Shown: positions 16,868 to 26,094, counted from the stretch's first letter. The stretch: 64,000 nt of DNA from Coprococcus_C sp934318045 (GCA_934318045.1 CAKREY010000002.1:1-64000), one strand, 5' to 3'. Made by a program: numbers and translations. The notes: generated from the letters alone by a model not told the origin.

Positions 16868-18067
16868 TCAGGAATCCAACAGAAAATCTGCCAAAATCAC
16901 ATTGCTGACATCAATTCCCGCATCCGTCAGAAAAATTCGATCACCTTCGCTTGCCATAAAGCCTTCGCCAATATATTTATTTAAGACACTTCCATATACC
17001 TCATAGATATCTTTATTGAATCGTTCCTTAAAATCCTCCCGGCTTACACCACACGTCATCCGTAGGCCTAAAAACATGAACTCTTCCATGCGCGCATCTA
17101 TGTAAATATTCGTTACATTTTCACGAAGTGCACGAGTTGTCGTATTGTACAATAACTCCATGTTATCATCTTCCACAAACTTGTCGGATAAAGATTCCAT
17201 CAATTCAATATATTTAAAAATATCTCTTATATTATTAAACCGTTTTCCCTGGAAATAAGAAGATGCACCGATTCCAAACCCGATATATTCTCCGCCGGTC
17301 CAATAAACCATATTATGCTTGCACTCATAGCCAGGTTTTGCATAATTTGAAAACTCATACCTGTCATAACCATGTGCTGCCAGAAGCTGCTTTGTAATCT
17401 CATACATCCGGCGGTCCACCATCTCCGGTGGCAATTCACTCAAAATCTGCGGATCCTTTGCAAATGGTGTTCCTTCCTCAATCGTCAGAGAATATGCCGA
17501 AATATGCTCCGGTCCAAACTCAATCACACGGGATAACGTATCCACATAGGTATGGATTGTCTGTCCCGGAAGTCCGGACATGATGTCAATGTTAATATTC
17601 TGGAATCCCGCACGCCTTGCCGCATTATAACTTGCCACAAATTGGTCAAAATTGTGGATTCGTCCAAGTTTCTTCAACATCTCATCATCACAGGATTGTA
17701 ATCCGATGCTGATCCGGTTGATTCCCGCAGACTTGTATCCATTTAATTTCTGATGGCGCAGGGTTCCCGGATTGGCTTCTATTGTAATTTCTGCATTTTT
17801 TTCTACATGGAAATACCTGCGAATAAATGCCATAATATTTGTAATCAGTGCTTCGTCAAGCAAAGAAGGCGTTCCCCCGCCAATAAAAATACTACGCACT
17901 CCATAATCCGCCACAATCGGCGCGTACATCTTGATTTCCTGGCATAAACAATCCACATAGCGAAGCATCGTGCCATAGCTTTCACCATCAAAAGACAGAA
18001 AATCACAATATTTACATTTTACAACACAAAATGGTATGTGAATATATAAGCTCACATATTTTTTCAT
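16868..18067 (-). CDS. hemW: HemW, radical SAM heme chaperone
   Basis: A 399-residue radical SAM protein. The N-terminal SLYIHIPFCVVKCKYCDF holds the CxxxCxxC cluster motif followed by the extra Cys-free F that distinguishes this group from true HemN in the next position. A glycine-rich SAM-binding IFIGGGTPSLL, the strand EITIEANPGT and the HemN_C domain (about 300-390) follow. HemW proteins bind heme and pass it to membrane respiratory targets; many were formerly called oxygen-independent coproporphyrinogen oxidase, a reaction not expected here. ATG 18067 is eight bases from the lepA stop with AGGAT upstream, a lepA-hemW operon as in other Firmicutes. Confidence 0.92.
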   Translation of the reverse strand: MKKYVSLYIHIPFCVVKCKYCDFLSFDGESYGTMLRYVDCLCQEIKMYAPIVADYGVRSIFIGGGTPSLLDEALITNIMAFIRRYFHVEKNAEITIEANPGTLRHQKLNGYKSAGINRISIGLQSCDDEMLKKLGRIHNFDQFVASYNAARRAGFQNINIDIMSGLPGQTIHTYVDTLSRVIEFGPEHISAYSLTIEEGTPFAKDPQILSELPPEMVDRRMYEITKQLLAAHGYDRYEFSNYAKPGYECKHNMVYWTGGEYIGFGIGASSYFQGKRFNNIRDIFKYIELMESLSDKFVEDDNMELLYNTTTRALRENVTNIYIDARMEEFMFLGLRMTCGVSREDFKERFNKDIYEVYGSVLNKYIGEGFMASEGDRIFLTDAGIDVSNVILADFLLDS

Positions 18068-18075
18068 TTGTTATC

Positions 18076-19890
18076 CTACTCCTCGTCTAACTTCAGTACA
18101 CTCATAAATGCTTTTTGCGGAATCTCTACATTTCCGACCTGACGCATACGTTTCTTTCCTTCCTTCTGCTTCTCTAGGAGTTTTCTCTTACGCGAGATAT
18201 CTCCACCATAACACTTTGCAAGCACATCTTTACGCATCGCCTTAACCGTCTCTCTAGCGATGACCTTAGAACCGATGGCTGCCTGGATTGGAATCTCAAA
18301 AAGCTGTCTTGGAATCTCTTCTTTCAGCTTCTCGCACATTTTTCTACCGCGCTCATACGCCGTATCTTTGTGCAGAATAAAGGAAAGTGCATCCACTTCT
18401 TCTTTGTTGATCAGGATATCCAGTTTTACAAGATCCGAACGGACATAGCCTTTCATCTCATAATCAAACGATGCATAGCCACGTGATCTGGATTTTAACG
18501 CATCGAAAAAATCATATATTATTTCATTTAGAGGAAGGTCATACTTTAAAAGTGCACGTGTCTCTTCCATATATTCCATGCTTTTGTAGACACCACGTCG
18601 TTCCTGGCATAGCTGCATGATCGCACCGACATAGTCTGTCGTCACCATAATCTCCGCACTGACAAATGGTTCCTCCATATATTCAATCGTAGAAGGATCC
18701 GGCAGGTTCGATGGATTCGTCAGTTCCATCATTTCTCCATCTGTCTTATGTACACGGTAGATAACGCCCGGAGCTGTCGTGACTAAATCCAGATTGTATT
18801 CCCGCTCGAGACGCTCCTGTATAATTTCCAAATGCAGCAGACCAAGGAATCCACACCGGAATCCAAAGCCAAGCGCTATGGATGTCTCCGGTTCAAAACT
18901 TAAAGAAGCATCGTTTAATTGCAATTTTTCCAATGCATCCCGTAGATCCGGATATTTTGAACTGTCGGCCGGATACAATCCGCAATAAACCATCGGATTT
19001 ACTTTTTTGTAGCCAGGCAATGCCTCTGCACATGGACGGTCTGCATCCGTAACAGTATCACCGACTGTTGTGTCTTTTACATTTTTTAAGCTGGCTGTAA
19101 TATAGCCAACCATACCTGCTGAAAGCTCCTCGCATGGAATAAACTGGCCGGCACCAAAGATTCCGACCTGTACAACTTCTGCCTGTGCGTTTGTCGCCAT
19201 CATACGAATAGTCGTTCCTTTTTTGACTGTACCATCAAAGATACGGCAAAATATGATAACTCCCTTATATGCATCATATAAACTGTCAAAAATAAGTGCC
19301 TTAAGCGGTGCATCCGCGTCTCCTTGCGGAGCCGGAATCTTCGTCACGATCTGTTCTAGAACCTGGTCGATATTCGTACCATTTTTTGCTGAAATCCGTG
19401 GCGCATCCTGCGCTTCGATTCCGATTACATCCTCGATTTCAGCGACAACACGATCAGGATCTGCAGAAGGAAGGTCAATCTTATTGATGACCGGCATCAC
19501 CTCCAGATTGTGATCCACTGCCAGATAACAGTTTGCAAGTGTCTGGGCTTCAATTCCTTGTGCGGCATCCACAATCAGAATTGCACCCTCACACGCAGCC
19601 AAACTTCGCGAAACTTCATAATTAAAATCCACATGGCCCGGTGTATCAATCAGATTAAAGATATATTCCTCTCCATCGTTTGCTTTGTAGACAATACGGA
19701 CAGCCTGCGCTTTGATTGTGATTCCACGTTCCCGTTCCAGGTCCATATTATCCAATACCTGGTTTTGCATTTCCCGGCTTGTAAGCAGCCCTGTCTTCTC
19801 AATGATACGGTCAGCCAGCGTCGATTTTCCATGATCGATATGTGCAATGATACAAAAATTTCGAATCTTATTTTTATCCAGATGTGCCAT
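18076..19890 (-). CDS. lepA: Elongation factor 4 (LepA)
   Basis: A 604-residue translational GTPase, full family length. It back-translocates or remodels stalled ribosomes. G1 is AHIDHGKSTLADR, the switch region has RERGITIKAQAVR, G3 is DTPGHVDF, G4 is NKIDLPSADP. The LepA-specific C-terminal domain is present, with AKCYGGDISRKRKLLEKQKEGKKRMR near the end (binding to the A-site tRNA region). ATG 19890 has GAGGT ten bases upstream. First gene of lepA-hemW. No oddities. Confidence 0.97.
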   Translation of the reverse strand: MAHLDKNKIRNFCIIAHIDHGKSTLADRIIEKTGLLTSREMQNQVLDNMDLERERGITIKAQAVRIVYKANDGEEYIFNLIDTPGHVDFNYEVSRSLAACEGAILIVDAAQGIEAQTLANCYLAVDHNLEVMPVINKIDLPSADPDRVVAEIEDVIGIEAQDAPRISAKNGTNIDQVLEQIVTKIPAPQGDADAPLKALIFDSLYDAYKGVIIFCRIFDGTVKKGTTIRMMATNAQAEVVQVGIFGAGQFIPCEELSAGMVGYITASLKNVKDTTVGDTVTDADRPCAEALPGYKKVNPMVYCGLYPADSSKYPDLRDALEKLQLNDASLSFEPETSIALGFGFRCGFLGLLHLEIIQERLEREYNLDLVTTAPGVIYRVHKTDGEMMELTNPSNLPDPSTIEYMEEPFVSAEIMVTTDYVGAIMQLCQERRGVYKSMEYMEETRALLKYDLPLNEIIYDFFDALKSRSRGYASFDYEMKGYVRSDLVKLDILINKEEVDALSFILHKDTAYERGRKMCEKLKEEIPRQLFEIPIQAAIGSKVIARETVKAMRKDVLAKCYGGDISRKRKLLEKQKEGKKRMRQVGNVEIPQKAFMSVLKLDEE

Positions 19891-19962
19891 TATTTTATAA
19901 CCTCATAATTTCTGTTTTTCATGTCGTTATATCCCTAATTGTCAAAAGTATACCACACTTTC

Positions 19963-21099
19963 CTACTCCTGCGCAATCAGCACTTTATATAGAATTGCTC
20001 CAAGTGGAATCATTGCATTTTTTGCCTCTTCCACTGTATTGGTCTGCGCACCAACCTCGATCAGCGATGACCGTGCCATTTTATTTAAGTTAAAACAATA
20101 TCCCCGTATATAAATCCGACGCATCAAATCTCCATACATTTCTTTTCCTGCAAGATGCATCTGCAGGCTGAATGCAAGATTGTCAATTTTGTATGGATTA
20201 TACAGATAATCAATATCTCCGTTTTCATTTGTCCGGCTGACGCCATTTAAAAACATGATCTGTGCTGTTGGAAGTCCATCGATTTCCCGTACAAGCCGTA
20301 CATCATCACGCACACCATCCCTGTGAATATCGAGTATCACCTCAATAGACGGATATTTTTTCAAGATTTCATCAATTCCTTCACTTGCATAATCATAGGC
20401 AAGACTTCGATCTTCTACACCATTTATCCTGTCGTATACCGTCCGGTCATGATAAACCGGAATGCCATAATCCTCCTGCAAAATCCTTGCAAGCGTATCC
20501 CCGACGCCAATTACTGTATCTTCGATAACTCCCGGTCGGCTGTCAGAAAAAGTTTCACTGCCATGTGTATGATAAATCAGAACCTTTGGCTCTTCGGATG
20601 TGAAATGAACGCTTAAATCTTTTGCCAAAAGTGTTTTAACATCCAATTCTTCATCCGTAACACTTGTTGAACTATCGATGGAATAACAATTTGCTACCAG
20701 AAATTCTCTGTTTAATAATTCATCCATTGAATAAATAATTCCATCCGGATAATAAAGCTTAGAAACATCTGCCATTGTTTGCGAAACATCTGATGGTGAT
20801 GCAAGCAATGTATCTGTATTTTCATCCTTTTGATCCGTCGGTTCGATTGTCTGACAGGTATCCGCTAATGTCTCTGTTGCGCCGTCTTTTTCGTTCCATT
20901 CCGGATTGACAGCCTTTTTATCCCAGCCATCTCTTTTCACTTGTCCGGGGGTATATATACCTGGCATAAAAATAGACTGGATACGTTCCATTTCACTACA
21001 GAAATCTCCAATCACAGGTAAAAACTGCGTCTGAATAAAAAGAACACATACCATTGCAATCTGCACACACCATCTAATTTTATCATGTTTTTTCTCCAT
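19963..21099 (-). CDS. spoIIP: Stage II sporulation protein P (SpoIIP)
   Basis: A 378-residue membrane-anchored cell-wall hydrolase (amidase and endopeptidase) that, with SpoIID and SpoIIM, drives engulfment of the forespore. The N-terminus has one helix (about 10-30). Next come a variable low-complexity region and the catalytic domain from about 180: PKVLIYHTHGSETF carries a metal-ligand His and Glu, EVILDIHRDGVR a second His, and SLIEVGAQTNTVEEAKNAM the closing Glu. The start codon has no clear ribosome site. It follows gpr by 28 bases, the same gpr-spoIIP order as in Bacillus, so a mother-cell or forespore sigma factor probably controls both. Confidence 0.93.
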   Translation of the reverse strand: MEKKHDKIRWCVQIAMVCVLFIQTQFLPVIGDFCSEMERIQSIFMPGIYTPGQVKRDGWDKKAVNPEWNEKDGATETLADTCQTIEPTDQKDENTDTLLASPSDVSQTMADVSKLYYPDGIIYSMDELLNREFLVANCYSIDSSTSVTDEELDVKTLLAKDLSVHFTSEEPKVLIYHTHGSETFSDSRPGVIEDTVIGVGDTLARILQEDYGIPVYHDRTVYDRINGVEDRSLAYDYASEGIDEILKKYPSIEVILDIHRDGVRDDVRLVREIDGLPTAQIMFLNGVSRTNENGDIDYLYNPYKIDNLAFSLQMHLAGKEMYGDLMRRIYIRGYCFNLNKMARSSLIEVGAQTNTVEEAKNAMIPLGAILYKVLIAQE

Positions 21100-21127
21100 A
21101 CCATAAATATATGCTTCGCATAAACGT

Positions 21128-22012
21128 TTATGATAAAAACCGGTTGATTGCTTCTGATATCGTGTAACTAACCCGATTTACTATCTCGTCGATATTCTTC
21201 GGTGTCACAAACATTTTTTCAGCCTCCGGTTTATCAAGATACCGACGGACACCCTGTTCGTATTTTTCTGACTGGATATCAGGCATTTTTCCAACCACTT
21301 CATCCAACGTGTGAAAAATGACAGATGATATCGCAATCACTGTCGGAATCCCAACAGCAATCACCGGAATTCCAAGTGTACGTTTGTTCAAAGCAGCTCT
21401 TCTGTTTCCAACGCCTGCTCCAGGTGTGATTCCTGTGTCACATATCTGAATCGTTGTTCCGAGCCTGGCAGGTTCCTTTGCTGCAAGTGCATCAATACAT
21501 ATGATTGTCTCTGGTTTGATTTTCTTACACAAAGCTTCCACTACCTGGCTTGCTTCCATGCCTGTCTGCGCCATAACACCCGGGCAGAATGCTGAAATCT
21601 CCAGACTGTTTTTCAGGATTCCTTCCTGAAGCAGATGTCTTGTGATATATAAATGCTCTACTGCCTTTGGGCCTAATGCATCTGGTGTGATTTCCCGGTT
21701 TCCCAATCCGATAACCAATATTTTTTTTGAATCTGCAACCAACTCCTGCAAAATCTGATACAAAGCAATCACACATGGCATATGAATGTCCGAATCATCC
21801 TGATTCAACTTATCACATTCTATTGTATAATAATTTCCAACCGGTTTCCCCAGCTTTTCTTCTCCCTTTTGATTTAAAATCCGTATAATCGTTTTCTTTA
21901 AATGGTTCTCTGGATTTTGCTCCATTTCAACCAAAACGCCTTCCATATCTTCTTCCGGCATCGTTTCCCTTAATTCCAAAGCCAGATCTGTGTGCACGCA
22001 ATTTCCAAACAT
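21128..22012 (-). CDS. gpr: Germination protease GPR
   Basis: A 294-residue aspartic-type protease that degrades small acid-soluble proteins during spore germination; it is made as an inactive zymogen in the forespore. The N-terminal CVHTDLALELRE is the family's typical start with propeptide. ILVIGLGNREITPDALGPKAVEHL is the core motif with the Asp of the active site. GVMAQTGMEASQVVEAL, CIDALAAKEPARLGTTIQICDTGI and GVGNRR follow. ATG 22012 has GGAG 11 bases upstream, but that site is in the 3' arm of a hairpin (22016-22045). The likely forespore promoter overlaps the same hairpin. It heads the gpr-spoIIP pair. Confidence 0.95.
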   Translation of the reverse strand: MFGNCVHTDLALELRETMPEEDMEGVLVEMEQNPENHLKKTIIRILNQKGEEKLGKPVGNYYTIECDKLNQDDSDIHMPCVIALYQILQELVADSKKILVIGLGNREITPDALGPKAVEHLYITRHLLQEGILKNSLEISAFCPGVMAQTGMEASQVVEALCKKIKPETIICIDALAAKEPARLGTTIQICDTGITPGAGVGNRRAALNKRTLGIPVIAVGIPTVIAISSVIFHTLDEVVGKMPDIQSEKYEQGVRRYLDKPEAEKMFVTPKNIDEIVNRVSYTISEAINRFLS

Positions 22013-22015
22013 AAA

Positions 22016-22045
22016 AAATACTACTCCTTTTTCAGAGTAGTATTT
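22016..22045 (-). terminator. Hairpin: GH25 gene terminator overlapping gpr leader
   Basis: Perfect 11-bp stem, minus strand AAATACTACTC (22045-22035) with GAGTAGTATTT (22026-22016), loop TGAAAAAG, then T residues to 22013, directly before the gpr ATG (22012). It would end transcripts from the GH25 gene 26 bases after its stop. The gpr ribosome site AAGGAG (22029-22024) is shared between the loop and the 3' arm. Confidence 0.75.
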
Positions 22046-22067
22046 CCTATTTCTATAAACTTATGTA
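22038..22067 (-). promoter_or_regulatory. Candidate sigma-G/sigma-F promoter of gpr
   Basis: Minus strand: TACATA (22067-22062), 17 bases, AATACTA (22044-22038). The Bacillus forespore consensus is roughly TGMATA and CATACTA, so the match is 5 of 6 and 6 of 7. Predicted start of RNA is near 22030, in the loop of the hairpin at 22016-22045. Confidence 0.5.
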
Positions 22068-22070
22068 TCA

Positions 22071-23810
22071 TTATTGGGGCGGCATAGCAGTACCAATATA
22101 AGCTCTTACTGTCGGTCCGGGAGCTGCACTTCCTTTTGGTACCAAACGGATGCAGATTCCTTCCAGACGTTTTCCAAACCCTGCTGTACCTGAAGGCTCA
22201 CCATTCTTTGCCCAGCCCAGCCAGCCATATGTCTGTGCATGAACACAATAATAAATATCATATTTTTCGGCAAGTTCACCAGTCAGCTTAATCTGAATCG
22301 CTTCGAGACGTTTTGCCTGTCCTATTGTACCGGCTTCCGCTCCATTTTGTCTCCAGCCTTGCCATCCTTCTTTTTGAACATGTACCCGATATACGATATT
22401 ACCCGGTACTTCCGTCATATTGTAAATACGGATTGTTTCTAACCGCTTTGCACGTCCGGTTGTTCCACTCAGTGTTCCATCAAATACCGTTCCCTGCCAT
22501 CCATAGGTCTGAATCTGTGTCTGATATGCAACCGATGGGCTCTGATAAGCATGTGCGGTCTCACCGGGTGCCATACCACCTTTTTCAACTAACTTGATCT
22601 GAATTGCTTCGAGACGTTTTCCATAGCCTCTCGAACCGGAGGTCTGCCCGTTTTTCGCCCAATCAAGCCATCCATATGTCTGACATTGTACACGATAATA
22701 GACATCATATTGTTCTGCGAGTTCCCCCGTCAGCCGGATCCGAATTGCCTCTAATCGTTTTGCAAGGCCTGTGAGTCCTGCGATATCTCCATCCATCGCC
22801 CAGTCCATCCAGCCGAACGACTGGCAATGCACCTGATATTCTACGCTTCCCTCAATGCCAGTATTATTCCTGATTTTGATTGCCTCTAACCTTTTTGCTT
22901 CACCGACTGTACCACTGATACCGCCATCATAGCTTTCTTCTTTTTCCCATCCATAGGATTGTACATGCGTTGCATATACGATTTTAGCATCTTCCGGTGC
23001 TGTCTCACCAGTCGGAACCGGAATATTGATCTTCGAAGCAAAGCTTCCATCGGTCGAATAGTAGAAGTTCATATCGACACGACCCTGAATACCCGGAACC
23101 GTTCCGGAACTTGTGTACTGCCAATAAGAATAAGCGCCGGAATATGTGGAATGGTTATTATACTGTGCCAGCCAGACTGGATAACTTGCTGCAATCCGCT
23201 TTCCATCCACACTGTTTGTAAGCATCGTTTTGTTTGCATACACCATCGGCGTATACCCTCTGGTTGCCGCATAACTACAGAATGCCATACAGACATTTGT
23301 CGCCTGTTCCTTTGTCAGATTCGCCTGCAACAGTCTTCCGCCTGTTGGTGAATCACTGGCATACTCATAATCCATAACCAATGGAAGGTCAATTGTAAGC
23401 CCATTTGCATGCAGATAATCAATCGCATACTGTGCTTCCTGTGCCGCTTCATTTTCCGTAATTGCCTGGGAAAACATATAGACACCAACTTTCACACCTG
23501 CTGCTTTTGCACCGCGGATATTCTGAATGGCTCTCGAATCATGATACATATTTCCTGACGCTCCATATCCACGTCCACCAATCTTTATAAATGCAAAATC
23601 AATCCCGGATGCTTTGACTGCATACCAGTCAATATCTTTATTCCAGGTAGAAACATCAATACCATTGTAGATATGACAGTTCCGAAACTGGGGCGCATGA
23701 ATAATTCCTTCTCCATATGCCTCGGAAACCAGAGAAAAAGACATTGTAAAAAATAATATACATACAAGCAAAGCTGCAATAATTTTATGAAATTTCTTTT
23801 GTCGTTTCAT
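22071..23810 (-). CDS. Secreted GH25 lysozyme with six hydrophobic-W (ChW) repeats
   Basis: A 579-residue exported muramidase. A signal peptide (KRQKKFHKIIAALLVCILFF, cleavage near SEAYG) precedes a GH25 domain (about 40-255): NGIDVSTWNKDIDW carries the first catalytic Asp, LVMDYEYA the DxE pair, and YWQYTSSG the end of the barrel. Six ChW repeats of about 50 residues follow. They have the pattern QxxGW, a short variable part, then G, AKRLEAIxI, at roughly 275, 320, 370, 425, 470 and 520. ChW repeats bind the cell surface. ATG 23810 with GAGGAG nine bases upstream is chosen over an earlier ATG. Cleaves peptidoglycan; autolysin or competitor lysis are both possible. Confidence 0.92.
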   Translation of the reverse strand: MKRQKKFHKIIAALLVCILFFTMSFSLVSEAYGEGIIHAPQFRNCHIYNGIDVSTWNKDIDWYAVKASGIDFAFIKIGGRGYGASGNMYHDSRAIQNIRGAKAAGVKVGVYMFSQAITENEAAQEAQYAIDYLHANGLTIDLPLVMDYEYASDSPTGGRLLQANLTKEQATNVCMAFCSYAATRGYTPMVYANKTMLTNSVDGKRIAASYPVWLAQYNNHSTYSGAYSYWQYTSSGTVPGIQGRVDMNFYYSTDGSFASKINIPVPTGETAPEDAKIVYATHVQSYGWEKEESYDGGISGTVGEAKRLEAIKIRNNTGIEGSVEYQVHCQSFGWMDWAMDGDIAGLTGLAKRLEAIRIRLTGELAEQYDVYYRVQCQTYGWLDWAKNGQTSGSRGYGKRLEAIQIKLVEKGGMAPGETAHAYQSPSVAYQTQIQTYGWQGTVFDGTLSGTTGRAKRLETIRIYNMTEVPGNIVYRVHVQKEGWQGWRQNGAEAGTIGQAKRLEAIQIKLTGELAEKYDIYYCVHAQTYGWLGWAKNGEPSGTAGFGKRLEGICIRLVPKGSAAPGPTVRAYIGTAMPPQ

Positions 23811-23882
23811 TTTCTTCGTCTCCTCAAAAAATATCATGTAATATTTTCGTAACAATATTTTAACATATTTTTTATCGTTTGT

Positions 23883-24398
23883 CTAACAGTTTTCTAATGG
23901 ATTGATAAGCGCACTTGCAATTGCACTCACACATTCCTCCATTGTCTTTCCATCACAATGAATCGTGAGTTGTGCATACTTCTCATAATATGGCTTGCGC
24001 TCTGCATACAGATCTACAAGTGTCTTTCCCGGTTTCATCGCGATACCGCGCGTCGAGATATTATTCACACGGCGGATGATTTCCTCGCAGCTTACATCGA
24101 GATATACGATCAACCCCTGCTCACCTAGGTGATTCATAGCTTCTTCCGAGAAAATCGCGCTTCCTCCGGTTGCAATCACGGATGCTTCCGTGTTGATATC
24201 CCGCAGCACCTGATTTTCAATCGCAAGAAATGCATCGATGCCTTTTTCATTGATGATATCAACTAAAGTCTTTCCTTCCTGTCTCTGGATCAACAGGTCA
24301 CCATCAATAAAATGATAATTGATTGCCTTTGCGAGCAGTACGCCAATCGTGCTTTTCCCGCTTCCAGGCATACCGATCAATACTATATTTTTCTTCAT
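23883..24398 (-). CDS. aroK: Shikimate kinase
   Basis: A 171-residue shikimate kinase, which phosphorylates shikimate with ATP in the chorismate pathway. The Walker A is GMPGSGKST (about 9-17). FIDGDLLIQRQEGKTLVDI supplies the Asp that binds shikimate. VIATGGSAIF is the conserved GGG-like shikimate-binding loop (third Gly replaced by Ser). STRGIAMKPGKT is the lid with Arg. RKPYYEKYAQLTI is the typical C-terminal motif. Single-domain, normal length. It is the last gene of the transcript that starts upstream with thiD or the fab cluster; no other aro genes are here. Confidence 0.93.
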   Translation of the reverse strand: MKKNIVLIGMPGSGKSTIGVLLAKAINYHFIDGDLLIQRQEGKTLVDIINEKGIDAFLAIENQVLRDINTEASVIATGGSAIFSEEAMNHLGEQGLIVYLDVSCEEIIRRVNNISTRGIAMKPGKTLVDLYAERKPYYEKYAQLTIHCDGKTMEECVSAIASALINPLENC

Positions 24399-24428
24399 CT
24401 TGTTTTTCCTTTCAATTTAATATAATAA

Positions 24429-24466
24429 TTACGATTTCTCCGTTCTTCGAACTCTCGAAATCGTAA
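24429..24466 (-). other. Intergenic hairpin upstream of aroK
   Basis: Perfect 10-bp stem: TTACGATTTC (24429-24438) with GAAATCGTAA (24457-24466). Inside it GTTC and GAAC can pair around GAA. It lies between the DUF6472 gene and aroK and has no T-run, so it is not a standard terminator. It could be an RNA processing or stability element; unknown. Confidence 0.5.
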
Positions 24467-24494
24467 CAGACATGGGCTTGCCTGAATTATTATG

Positions 24495-24695
24495 TTACAT
24501 CTGATGCCGCACAACCCGATATTCATCACCATTCTTATAATACGGGCAACTGTAATGCGAATCTTCGTATAGACGGGCAATCTCATCCTCGTCCATACTC
24601 ACGTCACAGACATACTCCTCATATTCCTCATCATAGATCAGATACGCACATGTATCACAGCTTGTCTGTATCTCTGTTTTTTTCTTTTTATCCAT
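24495..24695 (-). CDS. Small Cys-rich protein, DUF6472-like
   Basis: A 66-residue protein with four Cys arranged CDTC, a single C in EEYVCDVSMDEDE, and YSCPYY, suggesting a small zinc- or cluster-binding knuckle. It ends in a conserved-looking GDEYRVVRHQM. From memory it matches the family called DUF6472, widespread in Lachnospiraceae; function unknown. The ATG overlaps the stop of the thiE-HAD gene by one base (TAATG), so it is translationally coupled to it. Highly acidic, no signal peptide. Confidence 0.75.
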   Translation of the reverse strand: MDKKKKTEIQTSCDTCAYLIYDEEYEEYVCDVSMDEDEIARLYEDSHYSCPYYKNGDEYRVVRHQM

Positions 24696-26014
24696 TATCC
24701 AAGCACCACCTGTTCGTCTGTAATCCGGCAGATTTCTTCCCAGCTGTCCTTTGCCACATCATCATAAACCGCAACCGTCACGAATCCGGCTTTCTTCGCA
24801 GTATACATAGCCCGCAAACTGTCCTCAAATATCACACAATCCATCGCAACGATCTGCATATTTGCACAGGCAAGCTCATAAACTGCCGGTGATTCCTTGC
24901 TCGCCCCCGCCATCGTACAGCTGACGATCGTATCGACATCTTCCATAAGTCCGGTACGCTCTAATACCATCTCACTCAAATTGATTTCATTTGCCGTTGC
25001 AACTGCCACCTTATAACCATCCCGTTTCATCCACTTCACAAGCTCATAGGCATATGGCTTTAGCGGAATCGTATCCCGGTATTCCTCGATTACCATATTC
25101 TGAAAATCATCAAAGATTTCCTCTGCGGTCTTCGGAATATCAAACCGTTCTTTAATAAAATGCGCCGCCTGAATAAGTGTCATCGTTGCCACCTGATGAT
25201 GGAACTCCGTATCCGGGCAGATACCATATCGACCGATATATTCTACATCCAGCGTCCGCCACATCGGCATACTATCAATCAGCGTCCCGTCCATATCAAA
25301 AAGCACACCCTTCTTCCCTTGTAAGAGTGGTGTCAGTTTCTTGTATAAAACATCAAACTGTTCTGTCTTGACAAGCATCTCCTGCACCTGTGCCTTAAGC
25401 GCTTCGGTCGCTGTCTCAATCTCTTCCTGTGCGAAGATTGCGGATACCACCGCGACACCTGCCACATCGCAACCAACTAACTGATTGATATTCTCCGCAC
25501 TGACACCTCCGATTGCCACAACCGGAATCTGCACAGCACGACAGATGTCCCGCAACGTCTTCAAAGGGAGTGCTGTTACATTCCTCTTTGTCGTTGTCAC
25601 AAAGACGGATCCGGAGCCAAGGTAATCGGCACCCTGTTTTTCGGCAAGCAGTGCTTCCTCTACATTGTGTGCGGATACACCGATGATTGCCGCATCTCCA
25701 AGGATAGCACGCGCCTCTTCGACCTGCATATCGCCCTGTCCCAAGTGCACACCATCCGCCTGACAGGCTTTTGCCAGTGCCACATTATCGTTGATAATAA
25801 GTGGAACACCGTATCGCTGCGTCAGTTTCTTAATCTCCGTTGCCTCTGCAAGAAATGCATCTTCGGAAAGTTCCTTTTCCCGCAGCTGTATGATCGTCGC
25901 TCCACCCTTGATAGCCGCTTCCACAGCATCACACAGGGTTGCATATCGTTCTCTCCTGATTGATTTTGTATCTGTTACAGCATAGACCTGTAACTGTTCT
26001 TTATTTATCTTCAT
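24695..26014 (-). CDS. thiE: Thiamine-phosphate synthase fused to HAD phosphatase
   Basis: A 439-residue two-domain protein. The N-terminal ThiE barrel (about 1-215) joins HMP-PP and thiazole phosphate to thiamine phosphate: IIQLREKEL binds the pyrophosphate side, IINDNVALAKACQADGVHLGQGD is the Mg/pyrophosphate motif, and GSGSVFVTTTKRN and VVAIGGVSAENI complete the site. The C-terminal HAD domain (about 233-439) has motif I FDMDGTLIDSMP (239-250), motif II VAVATAN, and motif III/IV KESPAVYELA and IFEDSLRAM. The HAD part could remove the phosphate from thiamine phosphate, an inference. The frame extends into thiD, but ATG 26014 fits the family start, with GGAG 12 bases upstream. Confidence 0.9.
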   Translation of the reverse strand: MKINKEQLQVYAVTDTKSIRRERYATLCDAVEAAIKGGATIIQLREKELSEDAFLAEATEIKKLTQRYGVPLIINDNVALAKACQADGVHLGQGDMQVEEARAILGDAAIIGVSAHNVEEALLAEKQGADYLGSGSVFVTTTKRNVTALPLKTLRDICRAVQIPVVAIGGVSAENINQLVGCDVAGVAVVSAIFAQEEIETATEALKAQVQEMLVKTEQFDVLYKKLTPLLQGKKGVLFDMDGTLIDSMPMWRTLDVEYIGRYGICPDTEFHHQVATMTLIQAAHFIKERFDIPKTAEEIFDDFQNMVIEEYRDTIPLKPYAYELVKWMKRDGYKVAVATANEINLSEMVLERTGLMEDVDTIVSCTMAGASKESPAVYELACANMQIVAMDCVIFEDSLRAMYTAKKAGFVTVAVYDDVAKDSWEEICRITDEQVVLG

Positions 26015-26094
26015 TTTCTGTTTATTCTCCAGATTTTTACCTGACTTTTCTCTTTTACTCTCACGCCATTTTCCCGTAAAAATCGTTATATAGA

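Noticed and set aside
22071..23000. DNA-level tandem repeats in the lysozyme gene as a mobile or phase-variable element
   Set aside because: They are ChW protein repeats of about 50 residues with diverged codons, not identical DNA repeats.
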